NCBI GenBank assembly: GCA_030428385.1
Contig: JAUIDY010000037.1
Span: 1-47,132, forward strand
Length of the DNA stretch: 47,132 nucleotides
Direction: 5' to 3'
DNA from: Rhodothermia bacterium
GTDB lineage: Bacteria; Bacteroidota; Rhodothermia; Rhodothermales; JAAAOL01
In this document: piece after piece, positions 38,162-47,132 of the stretch
How positions within the stretch are numbered: the first letter of the stretch is position 1
How the letters are laid out: every line of letters starts with the position of its first letter
The notes under the pieces: model-generated
Databases searched by the model: none
Told to the model about the DNA's origin: nothing
Seen by the model: the letters and a program-made list of their open reading frames with translations, nothing else
Position numbers and translations under genes: made by a program

Positions 38162-39280
38162 ATGCTTCGGGTCTTGCTGTTTACCAACACGATAGCTCCC
38201 TACCGATGGCCTGTCTTTGAGCACCTGGCGCAATCTGTTGACCTCACCGTGCTCGCCGTCGATTCCCATCCGACCGCCCACCCGAACACCCTCCGCCTGG
38301 GTTCTTCTTCGTTTCGGCACCATTTGCTTCCGTCGTTCCTCCTCCGTTGGCGCGGCGCGGCGCTGCGGCTGACGCCCTCCGCATGGCGCTACGGGTGGGC
38401 ACACCCCTTCGACGTGCTCGTGCTCGGCGACAACCGCCGCACGGCGCTGGACGGATGGGTCCTGCGCCAGGTGGCCCGCTTGCGCCGACGACCGCTGGTG
38501 GTATGGACCGGTTATACGCCCAGAGAAAACCGGGTGGCACACAGTCCCCGGTGGTGGCAACACGGCTTCGCCTACCTGCGCAGGCAAGGTTTCCGGCAAG
38601 CGGCGGCCCTACTTGCGTATGGCACCGCCACCCGCCGCACGCTCGAAGCCACCGGCATCGCCCGAGACCTCATCTTTGCAGGCACCCAGGCCGTTCCGCC
38701 CCTTCCCACGCCACCACCCGCTCCGCCGAGCGACGATCCCGGCCTCACCGTGCTGAGCGTTGCTGCCTTCACACCGCGAAAGGGGCTGGACGTCCTCCTC
38801 GCCGCCTTTCGGTTGGTAGCGCAACCCAAGGATCGGCTCGTGCTTGTGGGTGACGGACCCGAGGCTGAAGGACTAAAACGCGCGGCGGCAGCCGATGGGC
38901 GCATCCTGTTTCCTGGCTATCTCACCGGCTCCGAAAAAGCGCACTGGTACGCCCGCGCTGATATCTTTGTCCTTCCGACCCGCCATGATCCGTGGGGACT
39001 GGTGGTTAACGAGGCGATGGCGTTTGGCTTGCCCATCATCACGACTTCGGCGGCGGGGTGTGTGCTAGACCTCGTTCAGGATAACGGCTTTGTCGTGCCC
39101 CCCAACGACATGCCCGCCTTGGCCGACGCCTTGAAACAGCTGTTGGGAGATGCGGCCCTTCGCCAACGGATGGGGCAGCATAGCCACTCCTTAATCGAGC
39201 CCTACACGGTAGAACACGCGGCAGACACGTTTCGGCAAGCCCTCCACCATGCCGCTGCCATCCACCCTACCGTGCCATGA
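38162..39280 (+). CDS. Glycosyltransferase family 4
   Basis: 372 residues. The N-terminus VLLFTNTIAPYRWPVFEHLA is typical of GT4 enzymes of surface glycan loci. The donor half shows VLSVAAFTPRKGLDVLLAAF, LVLVGDGPEAEGL, and FVLPTRHDPWGLVVNEAMAFG with the E-x7-E motif. First gene of a tight three-gene operon; its stop overlaps the next start (ATGA at 39277-39280). Sugar specificity unknown. Confidence 0.93.
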   Translation: MLRVLLFTNTIAPYRWPVFEHLAQSVDLTVLAVDSHPTAHPNTLRLGSSSFRHHLLPSFLLRWRGAALRLTPSAWRYGWAHPFDVLVLGDNRRTALDGWVLRQVARLRRRPLVVWTGYTPRENRVAHSPRWWQHGFAYLRRQGFRQAAALLAYGTATRRTLEATGIARDLIFAGTQAVPPLPTPPPAPPSDDPGLTVLSVAAFTPRKGLDVLLAAFRLVAQPKDRLVLVGDGPEAEGLKRAAAADGRILFPGYLTGSEKAHWYARADIFVLPTRHDPWGLVVNEAMAFGLPIITTSAAGCVLDLVQDNGFVVPPNDMPALADALKQLLGDAALRQRMGQHSHSLIEPYTVEHAADTFRQALHHAAAIHPTVP

Positions 39281-40107
39281 TCTGTCTGACCGGTGATGTC
39301 CACCAGCCCCTCGGCTCGCTCGACCAGCAAGCGGCAACGCTGGATGAAGTGGCGTGTGCCCTTCGGTATGCCGAAATCGCCGCCGCCCACGGGCTCAAGG
39401 TGACGTTTTTTGTGACGGCCCGTGCGGTCACCACCCACCCCGCTGCCATGCAGGCATTGGCGCAGATGGACAACGTCTCGCTGGGAGGACATACGGTGAG
39501 TGCGTTCCAACCCCGGTGGATGTACCGGGCGCTGCGGGTGCTGGGCGGGGGAACATGGCCGGGCTGGTACCAGCGATGGGACGCCCGGCATACCCGGAAG
39601 GTGGTGGAGCGTGCCAGCGGAGCCCCGTGTGTGACGTGGCGGACCCATGCCTTTCGGGCCGACCACCGCACCCCGGCAGCCCTCGCCGCCGCAGGTATTG
39701 GTGTGGTTTCGGATGAAGCCACCGGACCGTCTGTGTTGCGCCCCCGACAACGAGGGCCGCTCGTGTCGTTACCGCTGAACACACACGAGGACCACACCCA
39801 CCTGTACCATGGACTACGAACGCCGGAGCGGGTGCAACACGAACGCGCGCAGGGAAAAGGGCTGGGGGTAGGCGTCGGTCCTGACCCCGAGTCGTACACG
39901 CCCGCCGCCTGGCTGGATATCGTAACTACCCAGGTGCAACAGATCAGCGCCGCCGGAGGGCTGGCAACGCTGCTCGTCCATCCCCTTTGTATGCACGTCG
40001 TTGATGACTTTGCGACGTTTGCCGACCTGTGTTTGCGGCTTGCGTCCTACCCGAGCATCTGGGCCCAGGAGGCCACGGCTTTTGTCAACGACGACCGGGC
40101 AACCTGA
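39277..40107 (+). CDS. Polysaccharide-deacetylase-like protein
   Basis: 276 residues. NodB-homology features: CLTGDVHQPLGS at the N-terminus in place of the usual TFDD, LKVTFFVTARAV, VSLGGHTVSAF (metal-ligand type His), TWRTHAFRADHRTP (the usual RxPxG block altered to RTHAFR) and LLVHPLCMH near the end. Several catalytic positions differ from classical deacetylases, so it may have a shifted activity or be inactive. It is coupled to GT4 genes on both sides: ATGA overlap upstream, and its TGA shares a base with the next ATG. It probably removes acetyl groups from the glycan under construction. Confidence 0.8.
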   Translation: MICLTGDVHQPLGSLDQQAATLDEVACALRYAEIAAAHGLKVTFFVTARAVTTHPAAMQALAQMDNVSLGGHTVSAFQPRWMYRALRVLGGGTWPGWYQRWDARHTRKVVERASGAPCVTWRTHAFRADHRTPAALAAAGIGVVSDEATGPSVLRPRQRGPLVSLPLNTHEDHTHLYHGLRTPERVQHERAQGKGLGVGVGPDPESYTPAAWLDIVTTQVQQISAAGGLATLLVHPLCMHVVDDFATFADLCLRLASYPSIWAQEATAFVNDDRAT

Positions 40108-41192
40108 TGCATGTGCTTCTCCTCACCCCTCTCTATCCGCCTGCTGTTGGCGGCGCGGCTTCGCACTACGGGCTCCTCGCTCCGGTGCTGGCGAACCACT
40201 CCGCGATCCAACATGTGACGGTGTTAACCGAGCGCCATCCGGCCCTCCCACCGCTTGAACAGCAGCACACCCTGACGATCCGCCGGGTGCTGCCTCGCCG
40301 CATCAGCGGCGGGCGGCGGGCGTGGGTGGCCCATGCGTGGCTGTATGCCCGCACCCAACAGTGGTTTGCGCAGCACCTCGTGCGGCTGGTGCGCAACCAA
40401 CGCATCGACCTCCTTCAGTTTCACACCCGTTACCGAGGCTCCCTGTTCTTAAACGCGTTGCGCCGCTGCCAGCGCCCGGTAGTGGCGGATGTGCACGACC
40501 GCATGACCACCCTGGCACCGCTTGCCGCACAGGTACACCATCTTATCTGCTGCAGCGAAGGCGTTCGGGCGTACGTAGCAGCGCAGGGTTTTCCCCAAAC
40601 ACACACGACACTGATTCCCTTGCCGTTTGTACCCCCCAGCCCCGTGCCATCCACCCACACAGAAGCGGCGCGGCGCGAGGCCCACCTCGGCGAGGAGCCC
40701 TATCTCCTGTTTGTTGGCGACATCACCCAAAATAAAGGCGTGGACGTTTTGCTGACGGCCTTTCAGCGCTGGCGGGGCCAGCATCCCGCCGTGCAGCTTG
40801 TGTTGGCGGGCATCAACCGTCGCGGACCCCGCTTTTTGGCGGCATTCCACCAACCAGGGGTGCGATACCTCGGGCCGCTTCCCCATGCCACGGTGCTGGC
40901 CTTGATGCAGGACGCCGCCCTGGTTGTCCTGCCCTCCCGGTCCGAAGGACTGCCTCGAACGATGTTGGAAGCGCTCGCCTTGGGCAAACGGGTGGTGGCA
41001 CCGCCCGGCATCCCAGAGTTCGAGCGTCTGCTCCCAGACTATGTGCTTGCTTCGGTAGATGCGCCCACGCTGCATGATCAGTTAGAACGGGTGTGGCACG
41101 CCCCGGCCCCGCCCTCCTATCCCTTCGAGGATCATCACCCCGACGGTGCCGCCGAGCGGCTGGTGGACATCTATCAGTCGCTGATCTCCTGA
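40107..41192 (+). CDS. Glycosyltransferase family 4
   Basis: 361 residues from the ATG at 40107, which shares its A with the previous stop (TGATG); longer in-frame starts would overlap the deacetylase gene. N-terminus HVLLLTPLYPPAVGGAASH; donor site FVGDITQNKGVDVLLTAF and VVLPSRSEGLPRTMLEALALG. The first glutamate of the E-x7-E pair lies in SEGLPRTMLEA. Last gene of the operon; it converges on and overlaps by 19 bases the 3' end of the membrane protein gene on the other strand. Confidence 0.92.
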   Translation: MHVLLLTPLYPPAVGGAASHYGLLAPVLANHSAIQHVTVLTERHPALPPLEQQHTLTIRRVLPRRISGGRRAWVAHAWLYARTQQWFAQHLVRLVRNQRIDLLQFHTRYRGSLFLNALRRCQRPVVADVHDRMTTLAPLAAQVHHLICCSEGVRAYVAAQGFPQTHTTLIPLPFVPPSPVPSTHTEAARREAHLGEEPYLLFVGDITQNKGVDVLLTAFQRWRGQHPAVQLVLAGINRRGPRFLAAFHQPGVRYLGPLPHATVLALMQDAALVVLPSRSEGLPRTMLEALALGKRVVAPPGIPEFERLLPDYVLASVDAPTLHDQLERVWHAPAPPSYPFEDHHPDGAAERLVDIYQSLIS

Positions 41193-44100
41193 TCAGGGCA
41201 GGTTGCGGCCACCTGGGCCGCGAGGGGAGCCAGCCCTTCATCGTCCGCCAGCACGGCACGGGCCATCCTCAGTTGCTGTGCGGCCAGGTGACATGCCCCC
41301 ATGCGCTCGTAAAGCACAATCAAGTTACGGTGGCTCGGTGCATCTGCCGGATTAAGAGCGAGCACCTGCTGGTTCTGACGGATGGCTCCCTCCAGCCGCC
41401 CCTGCTGTCCGTACACAAACCCGAGGGCGCTGTGAATGGAGATAGGGTCTCGCGGAGCCAGGGTGAGGGCGTGCTCATAGGACCGCGCCGCCTCGGCCCA
41501 CTGCTGCTGCATACGGTGCAGGTCACCCAGGTAGCGGTAGGTGGGTCCCGCCATGGAGTCGAGCGCCAGGGTCTGTTCAAACACCGTGCGGGCTTCATCC
41601 AGGCGTTCCAGGTCTACCAACACCTGCCCCCACGTATGCCGCAGGTCCATCTTACCAGGCGACCGGGCCACGGCCTCCGCTGCAAAGTGGGCGGCTTGCT
41701 CAAGCCGTGCCCGGCGTGTGGTGTCATTATCCGCGTAGCCGGCCCAGCCCCGGTACAACCGCCCCAGGTTGGCAGGCGGGTCCGGGTGGAGCGGATGAAG
41801 GTCGTTCAGGTGCCTTAGCACGCCTGCCGCTTCTTGAAATCCGGCCTCCCGACCTTGCGGGTTCGCCCGCGCCTGCTGGACCAATGCCCGGCTGAGTTGA
41901 ATGCCATAAAAATGGCTTGCTGGCGAAAGCGCCACCGCCTTCCGGTATGCGGGCATGGCATGGGCCATGTTGTTCTGCCGCTGGAGTATGCGCGCCTGCT
42001 GCAAGTAAACATCGGCTTGAATCGGGCGCAGGTTCAGGTAGTAGATGGCAACCATCACAACGCCTATAAGCAGGGGGTAGGCCCACACGCGGAATTGATG
42101 CGCCAAACGGGCTTCCGGTCCTTGCGTCAACCTCACCGCCAGGAGCCCCAGGATGAGTACCAGGAAAAGCGCATAGGCGAGCAGCGCGGGATCGAGGGCC
42201 TCCACCCGTAGCCACCGCCCCCGGTAGGCCAGCGTGAACACCAGCACCGCTATCCCCACCGTGCCGGCATACCATCCCAGGCTTCGCATCGCCGTGCGGA
42301 GCGGTTCGGCGACTGCTTCATCGAAAACAAGCACGGCGGGTACGAGGGCTGTGAGCGCAAACAGCCACACCAGGCTTGTCTGCGCAAACAGGTCTACGCT
42401 GGGCAGCCAAAAGTTATACACCAGCGTGCCCAGCATAAGCGCGACAAGCCCGCCCAAGAGCCCGCTTCCGTTTAGCTTCTCATGAGGGTGAGCGGTGGCA
42501 AACCCGGCCATTGTCCCGGAACCCACCGCCGCCAACACCCCTGCAAAGATCCAGAAATAGGTACGTGTGGCGGTAATGGCGAGGCTAAAATGAAGCTCCA
42601 CCATATGGCCGATCAGGAGTGCCGTCACGGCCACCACAAGCAGCGCCAGCGGCGGCGGCGCAAGAGGTAGACGCCGCTGCCGCACGGCCTGGACGATCAC
42701 AAACACCAGCAACCCGACCAGTAGTCCCAGGGGTACCGCCAGCCCGACAAACCGCCAGCCTCCATCCAGCAGCCGAAACAGCCACACCACTCCGCCCATC
42801 CCAACAAGGCACGTTCCCCCAAAGGCGATGCCCTGATGCCGCGTAGCGATCAATCCCAGAAACCGTAATGCCGTCCCCAGGAGCAGCAGCAGCAGGCCGT
42901 AAAAAAGCAGCGCTCCGATGCCTCCCGTCATCACCAGCGCATCAAAAAACTCATTGTGGGCCCGGTCCGGGTGGCGGTTTTCAAAGTGCGCAAGCGCCGG
43001 GTCATAATGCGGATGAAAAGCCAGACCGAACGCTTCGGGGCCGTAGCCTACCAACGCACGCCACGGATGGGCGTTAATCGTGTCGACGGAGCCTTCCCAG
43101 ACGAGCATCCGCACCTGCGCCGTCTTCGACGTACTCAACACATCGGTGAGGCGGCTTACATAGGGCATCTCTTGAACAAACGACAGCGGCGACCCCGGTA
43201 CATTGATCAGCACCACCACTGCGCCCAGCACGACCCCCGCCGAGGTAATGGCGAGGATGGTTTTCCAACGCTGATACACCGCCGCCGCAAACACGGCAAA
43301 GAAAAATAAACCCGCCATCAGCCCCAGAAAGGGCCCGCGGCTTTGCGTAAAAACGATGGCGGCAAGCTGTGCGGCCACCACAACGGTGTATACGCCAGCA
43401 TGTAAGGCGGTGCGCAACGAAGCCCCCGTGAGAAACGCCAACCCGCCCCACCCGCCGATGGTAAGCAGCAAAAAGAGGGTGCCTCCCCGCGGCGTCTGCA
43501 TCCAAGCCACCACCCCCAGGACCAGCAGCAATACGGCGCCGCTCCCCATTCCACGCCGCCACCAACGTGGTAATACGTCAAGCGAGGCGCGGGCGGCTTC
43601 CTGCAAGCGGTACAGCCCCAGGGGAACGGTCAGGATGAGAAACGCACTGGCAAATATGGCATTGCCCATCGTAGAAGGGACCCGCCGCACGAACTCACCG
43701 TGCCACGGAAGGGGGTCGGTACCAAAATGTTGCAGAACACCATAGATCGCGATGGGAAAACTCACCAGCACCGCTGCCGTGACCAGCCGTTGGAGTTGGG
43801 CAGGCGTGCGCAGATGACGCCACACCGCCACAAAAAAGACCAGATACGCCGCCGTGGTATACAGCCCTTGCTGCCGCTCGAACGACCCCCACACACTCAG
43901 GCGAGGCGCGATAGAAAAGGCGGTGGAAAGTACCTGTCCGGCAAACAACAGCAGCACCAACCACCCAACAGCCCGTAGCCCCCGTCCAAAGCGAGGCGTC
44001 CCGGTGTCACGCGGTGCCTCCAACCACCGGATACCCCACATCAGGGCCACGACCCACGCAAGGCTCCGTACCCATGCGACTTTGTCCGGCTCGAAGCTGC

Positions 44101-44209
44101 GCTGTGAGTACAGGTTAAAGAAGAGCGGCGCGACGACCAAAACCACCAACCATCCTGCCTCCATCCCTGCCGTACACCAGCGATACAGACGTGACGGCGC
44201 GTTGGTCAT
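41174..44209 (-). CDS. O-antigen ligase/polymerase-like membrane protein with C-terminal TPRs
   Basis: 1011 residues. About the first 720 residues hold a dozen or more hydrophobic helices. The large periplasmic loop carries the Wzy_C-type signature PDRAHNEFFDALVMTGGIG, preceded by LVGYGPEAFG, both diagnostic for O-antigen ligases and polymerases. The last 280 residues are TPRs (ADVYLQQARILQRQNN, YEHALTLAPRDPISIHSALG in part). Such Wzy-TPR fusions polymerise or ligate surface glycan, or transfer glycan to proteins (PglL/WaaL-like). It is divergent from the T9SS cargo gene with a 191-base gap. The 3' end overlaps the convergent GT4 gene. Confidence 0.92.
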   Translation of the reverse strand: MTNAPSRLYRWCTAGMEAGWLVVLVVAPLFFNLYSQRSFEPDKVAWVRSLAWVVALMWGIRWLEAPRDTGTPRFGRGLRAVGWLVLLLFAGQVLSTAFSIAPRLSVWGSFERQQGLYTTAAYLVFFVAVWRHLRTPAQLQRLVTAAVLVSFPIAIYGVLQHFGTDPLPWHGEFVRRVPSTMGNAIFASAFLILTVPLGLYRLQEAARASLDVLPRWWRRGMGSGAVLLLVLGVVAWMQTPRGGTLFLLLTIGGWGGLAFLTGASLRTALHAGVYTVVVAAQLAAIVFTQSRGPFLGLMAGLFFFAVFAAAVYQRWKTILAITSAGVVLGAVVVLINVPGSPLSFVQEMPYVSRLTDVLSTSKTAQVRMLVWEGSVDTINAHPWRALVGYGPEAFGLAFHPHYDPALAHFENRHPDRAHNEFFDALVMTGGIGALLFYGLLLLLLGTALRFLGLIATRHQGIAFGGTCLVGMGGVVWLFRLLDGGWRFVGLAVPLGLLVGLLVFVIVQAVRQRRLPLAPPPLALLVVAVTALLIGHMVELHFSLAITATRTYFWIFAGVLAAVGSGTMAGFATAHPHEKLNGSGLLGGLVALMLGTLVYNFWLPSVDLFAQTSLVWLFALTALVPAVLVFDEAVAEPLRTAMRSLGWYAGTVGIAVLVFTLAYRGRWLRVEALDPALLAYALFLVLILGLLAVRLTQGPEARLAHQFRVWAYPLLIGVVMVAIYYLNLRPIQADVYLQQARILQRQNNMAHAMPAYRKAVALSPASHFYGIQLSRALVQQARANPQGREAGFQEAAGVLRHLNDLHPLHPDPPANLGRLYRGWAGYADNDTTRRARLEQAAHFAAEAVARSPGKMDLRHTWGQVLVDLERLDEARTVFEQTLALDSMAGPTYRYLGDLHRMQQQWAEAARSYEHALTLAPRDPISIHSALGFVYGQQGRLEGAIRQNQQVLALNPADAPSHRNLIVLYERMGACHLAAQQLRMARAVLADDEGLAPLAAQVAATCPDQEISD

Positions 44210-44236
44210 GATGGGCTCCTGGGCCAGAAAGAAAAC

Positions 44237-44266
44237 TTGCGTTGAACGCTCAAAAATATGTATATA
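44237..44266 (+). promoter_or_regulatory. AT-rich promoter-like region before the T9SS cargo gene
   Basis: TTGCGT at 44237-44242 and TATATA at 44261-44266 with an 18-base spacer, inside a run of AT-rich sequence (about 44251-44283) unlike the surrounding DNA. It may serve the plus-strand gene at 44401, and the same AT-rich stretch may hold the divergent promoter of the ligase gene. Confidence 0.35.
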
Positions 44267-44400
44267 AATAGATCAATGTAAAAGGAGATGTACGCCCTTT
44301 TGGCATTGACCTCTTCCCTCGGACCCCGGCACAAGAGGAAGAACGCGGGGGTCATTCTGCCTGCCCAGGTAGAGCTATTCGTGAGCAAAAACCCAATCCC

Positions 44401-46992
44401 ATGGCTACGCCTTCATCTCCGCGTGCCCACGACCTCGGTTGGTCTATCGGAGCGTACGATGTACGCACGCGCCTGTTGGGCCTCTCGCTAACAACCCTTG
44501 CCATCCTCTCGGCGGCGTTGCTGGTGGCCCTCGCCCCTGCCCCCAACTACGAAAAGATGGCCGAGGCCGGTATCTACGCCCCGCCCCCCACCGAACCATC
44601 AGGCGATGGGCTGCCTTCTGCATCGCAGATGGCCCTCGCTGCAGCCGGGAGCCTGGTTCCTGACAACCCGGTGCACAAGCGTGTTGAGTCGGACAATGGG
44701 TTGACCAAAATTGGCCCCGAGACCGCGACCCTCAATGAGCCCTTTGTTTATTCCCTTATTGTAGACAACAGCAGCACCACGGGCGGCGGGCCCGTCCCGG
44801 TTACCAACGTGTTGGTGACAGATCCCCTGGACCCCGAATGTTTTCAGTTTGTGAGTGCCAACGCGTCACAGGGCGAGTGCTTCTATGAAGACGGCGTGCT
44901 GCTGTGCGACATAGGATCCATGGCCCCTTTCGATGTTGTCACTATCGAACTCACGGTTATCCCCATCAAGCTGGGCATGGTGGAAAACATAGCCACCCTC
45001 ACGCAGGAAGAGTTCGACCCGGATCCCAATAACAACACCGATAATTGGATTACCGAGGTTTTTCCTGGCTCTCAAGATATTGCCGACATTCAGGTAACCC
45101 TGCTTTCTCCTGATGTCATTTTTACGGACCAGCCGTTCTTCCTTGAATCAGTTGTCGAGAACTTTGGCCCTGGAGACGTCACCAACCTGCTGGCCGGAAC
45201 CGCCATCATCAACGACCAAGGCGGCGGGCCGATGTACGATATTATCATTGACCCCGCCACCATCGGACTTTCCAACGGAACACCCACCAACTGCCAGGTG
45301 AGTACCTTTTCGTCAGGGACAGGCGTAGAATGTGACATCAACATCAGCGCAGACATGGTCCTCACCTATTCCTACTCGGCCACCCTGCAAGGCAACGCCG
45401 ACGGGCAGGTGCTGATCACTTCTTTTGCGTCGGGGAGCATGATGGATCCCAACTTCGACAACAACCTCGATCAGACCATCATCCATGTCCTCACCGAACC
45501 GCCTGTACCGCTGAATATTACCCAAACCGTGGCGCCCAATCCGGTACGGGCCGGGGGCTTTTATACGACGACCCTGTCGATCACGAACACGGGCAACTTG
45601 AACGTCTCCGACTGGTCATCCACGTATCAGGTCCCCGAACAGACCGACGTGGTGACCGTGAACATCCCCGACGACACGAACGGTGACTTTGTTGAGGACG
45701 ACTTCCAAGTGGACTGGAACCTGCCTCCAGGCCAATCGCTGGAAGTATCCCTTGTGATGAAGGTGGATGAGTATTACTCCGAAGATGCGCTGAATAGCCT
45801 CTGGCAAACACAGGGTGGCGGCAACACTCCGATTGAAACACCACAGACGGTCAGTGTTACTCCGGTGGTGCCACCTCTTTTGATCACCTCTTCCACCATT
45901 TCGGATAACACCCCACGGGCCGGAGAAACCTTAACGGCGACCTGGTCCATTTCCAATACAGGTAGTGTGGAAAGTTATAACACCGAATGGACCGCCTACC
46001 TCCCGCTCGAAAACTCAGTGATTGCCTCCAATACCGCCCAGGGATCGCTTGAGATGTTAACTGGGACGCTGAACGCGGAGCCCGTGCACCAAATCCAGTG
46101 GAACATTACCACCCTTGACCCCGGCGAAACGGCCCAACTGGAAATCTCCCAGCAATTGCTAAAAAGTGCAGATGGGATTCAAGCGTACACCTACGTCGTC
46201 GACGCCGATGGAGTGGACCCCTTCACGCAAACCCTCTCTGTCGATATCACCGGCCTTCCCGATACCGACATGGGCGTCAACGTGGACAACGTCACCACCG
46301 AAGACCTCATCGCCAACGGCGGGACGGGACGGGTGTATCTTCCTATTGTCCTTAAGCAGGGAGCCGGGCTCAAGCAAGACCCCGCCTGGGACGAACCGCT
46401 GGTGACCAATGGCGTCTCGCAGGAGGACATCACGAATGTGATCATCGAAGCAACTGTGCCGCCCGAGTTGGCCTTTGCCGACGTGATGGTGAACCCGGAA
46501 AGCGCCGAGATCACGCGCAATGATCACGACTACACCGTGCGCATTCCCTCCATTGCGGACAACGAACTGGTGGAGATCTTCGCCGACATTCTGGCTACAG
46601 AGGTGGGCTCGTTCCTTTATGAAGGCACCATCGACGCCGACGTGGACGACCCCGACCCCTCGAACAACACCTTTAGCGTGACCATCGAGGTGCCTACGGG
46701 CGTCAGTGTGGAAGCGGGCGACGTGCCCACCACCTATGCGTTGCAGCAAAACTACCCGAACCCGTTTAACCCCGCTACCCGCATCGGCTTTGCGATTCCC
46801 GAACCGAGCCATGTGGTGCTGCGCATCTACGATGCCGCCGGGCGGGAAGTGGCCACGGTGGCGGACCGCACGTTTGCCCCAGGCCAACACACGGTCACCT
46901 TCGACGCGGGCGAACTGCCGTCCGGGGTGTATTTTTACCAGATCGAGGCGGGCACCTTCACAACCTTCAAGGCGATGGTGTTGCTTAAGTGA
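44401..46992 (+). CDS. DUF11-repeat surface protein with T9SS type-A sorting domain
   Basis: 863 residues. An unusually long N-terminal region with one hydrophobic segment (LTTLAILSAALLVALAP at about 31-47) serves as signal or anchor. DUF11/CARDB-like beta-sandwich repeats follow (DNSSTTGGGPVPVTNVLVTD, GNLNVSDWSSTYQVP, LEISQQLL), with NNNTDNW/NNTFSVT endings at repeat ends. The C-terminal 75 residues are a T9SS type-A sorting domain: LQQNYPNPFNPATRIGF, VVLRIYDAAGREVATV, LPSGVYFYQIEAG, KAMVLLK. It should be exported across the outer membrane and attached to the surface, in T9SS organisms usually through a glycan. Adjacent Wzy/ligase and epimerase genes fit that. Confidence 0.9.
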   Translation: MATPSSPRAHDLGWSIGAYDVRTRLLGLSLTTLAILSAALLVALAPAPNYEKMAEAGIYAPPPTEPSGDGLPSASQMALAAAGSLVPDNPVHKRVESDNGLTKIGPETATLNEPFVYSLIVDNSSTTGGGPVPVTNVLVTDPLDPECFQFVSANASQGECFYEDGVLLCDIGSMAPFDVVTIELTVIPIKLGMVENIATLTQEEFDPDPNNNTDNWITEVFPGSQDIADIQVTLLSPDVIFTDQPFFLESVVENFGPGDVTNLLAGTAIINDQGGGPMYDIIIDPATIGLSNGTPTNCQVSTFSSGTGVECDINISADMVLTYSYSATLQGNADGQVLITSFASGSMMDPNFDNNLDQTIIHVLTEPPVPLNITQTVAPNPVRAGGFYTTTLSITNTGNLNVSDWSSTYQVPEQTDVVTVNIPDDTNGDFVEDDFQVDWNLPPGQSLEVSLVMKVDEYYSEDALNSLWQTQGGGNTPIETPQTVSVTPVVPPLLITSSTISDNTPRAGETLTATWSISNTGSVESYNTEWTAYLPLENSVIASNTAQGSLEMLTGTLNAEPVHQIQWNITTLDPGETAQLEISQQLLKSADGIQAYTYVVDADGVDPFTQTLSVDITGLPDTDMGVNVDNVTTEDLIANGGTGRVYLPIVLKQGAGLKQDPAWDEPLVTNGVSQEDITNVIIEATVPPELAFADVMVNPESAEITRNDHDYTVRIPSIADNELVEIFADILATEVGSFLYEGTIDADVDDPDPSNNTFSVTIEVPTGVSVEAGDVPTTYALQQNYPNPFNPATRIGFAIPEPSHVVLRIYDAAGREVATVADRTFAPGQHTVTFDAGELPSGVYFYQIEAGTFTTFKAMVLLK

Positions 46993-47132
46993 CCGGGCCA
47001 CGGGCGGGATGCCGCTGGTCGTTGATGACGGCTTGAATGATGGCGTCGAGGTCGTGCTGCGGGTTGTACGCAATGGTGCGGCACAGCTTGGCGAGGTCCG
47101 GCACGCGCCGCCGCATGTCTTCAAAACCGGGT
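46985..47132 (-). CDS. NAD-dependent sugar-nucleotide epimerase/dehydratase, C-terminal end (partial)
   Basis: Forty-eight codons and a stop are present; the rest lies beyond the window. The sequence PGFEDMRRRVPDLAKL followed by YNPQHDLDAIIQAVI and NDQR is the typical end of short-chain NAD-dependent epimerases/dehydratases of the UDP-glucose/GDP-mannose type ('RRVPDxxK ... LDEGI'). It would supply an activated sugar to the neighbouring glycosyltransferases. Its 3' end overlaps the end of the T9SS cargo gene by eight bases (convergent). The exact substrate cannot be read from this fragment. Confidence 0.75.
   Translation of the reverse strand, partial: PGFEDMRRRVPDLAKLCRTIAYNPQHDLDAIIQAVINDQRHPARGPVT

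Noticed and set aside
46159-47124. Minus-strand open frame of 321 codons opposite the T9SS cargo gene
   Set aside because: It runs opposite the sorting domain and beta repeats. A different frame in the same strand at 46985-47132 gives the true epimerase end.

Overview
The window looks like a chromosomal piece of a GC-rich member of the Bacteroidota/Rhodothermota group, probably near Rhodothermales. Reasons: a C-terminal type IX secretion (T9SS) type-A sorting domain on the 863-residue DUF11 protein, a BatA-type von Willebrand protein, an ECF sigma factor paired with a TPR serine/threonine kinase, TAnnTTG promoter-like sites, and weak or absent Shine-Dalgarno sites. This placement is inferred from protein style only. 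I saw no rRNA, tRNA, CRISPR array, transposase or phage genes.

Layout. 1-8.2 kb: housekeeping genes on the plus strand (BatA-like protein, small membrane protein, HflX GTPase, CBS protein, TPP riboswitch with thiC, DUF433 antitoxin-like protein). Intergenic gaps here carry copies of a palindromic repeat. 8.5-9.7 kb: a Tat-exported GH43-like glycosidase. 9.8-14.3 kb, minus strand: a three-gene module, in transcription order a small carboxypeptidase-regulatory-like protein, a LysM/OmpA/peptidoglycan-binding protein, and a 764-residue protein resembling VasX-type pore-forming effectors of contractile injection systems. This is the best candidate for something little described. 14.6-18.7 kb: divergent ECF sigma factor, TPR kinase and an orphan gene. 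18.8-22.4 kb: gyrB, a lower-GC HNH nuclease, a gene-poor stretch with two matching hairpins, and an orphan gene.

22.5-33.9 kb is one long minus-strand run: GNAT/nitrilase fusion, GH2 glycosidase, NrfHA nitrite reductase with a CxxCH active-site haem, a lone MacB-like permease, a SnoaL-like protein, an intradiol-dioxygenase-like lipoprotein, and two GT4 glycosyltransferases.

33.9-47.1 kb, together with the two GT4 genes before it, is a surface polysaccharide locus: two alkaline-phosphatase-superfamily enzymes flanking a sulfotransferase, a tightly overlapping GT4/polysaccharide deacetylase/GT4 operon, a Wzy/WaaL-like membrane protein with TPRs, a T9SS cargo protein, and the 3' end of a sugar-nucleotide epimerase at the window edge. 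The likely product is a sulfated or otherwise modified glycan, possibly the glycan attached to T9SS cargo. That last link is inference.
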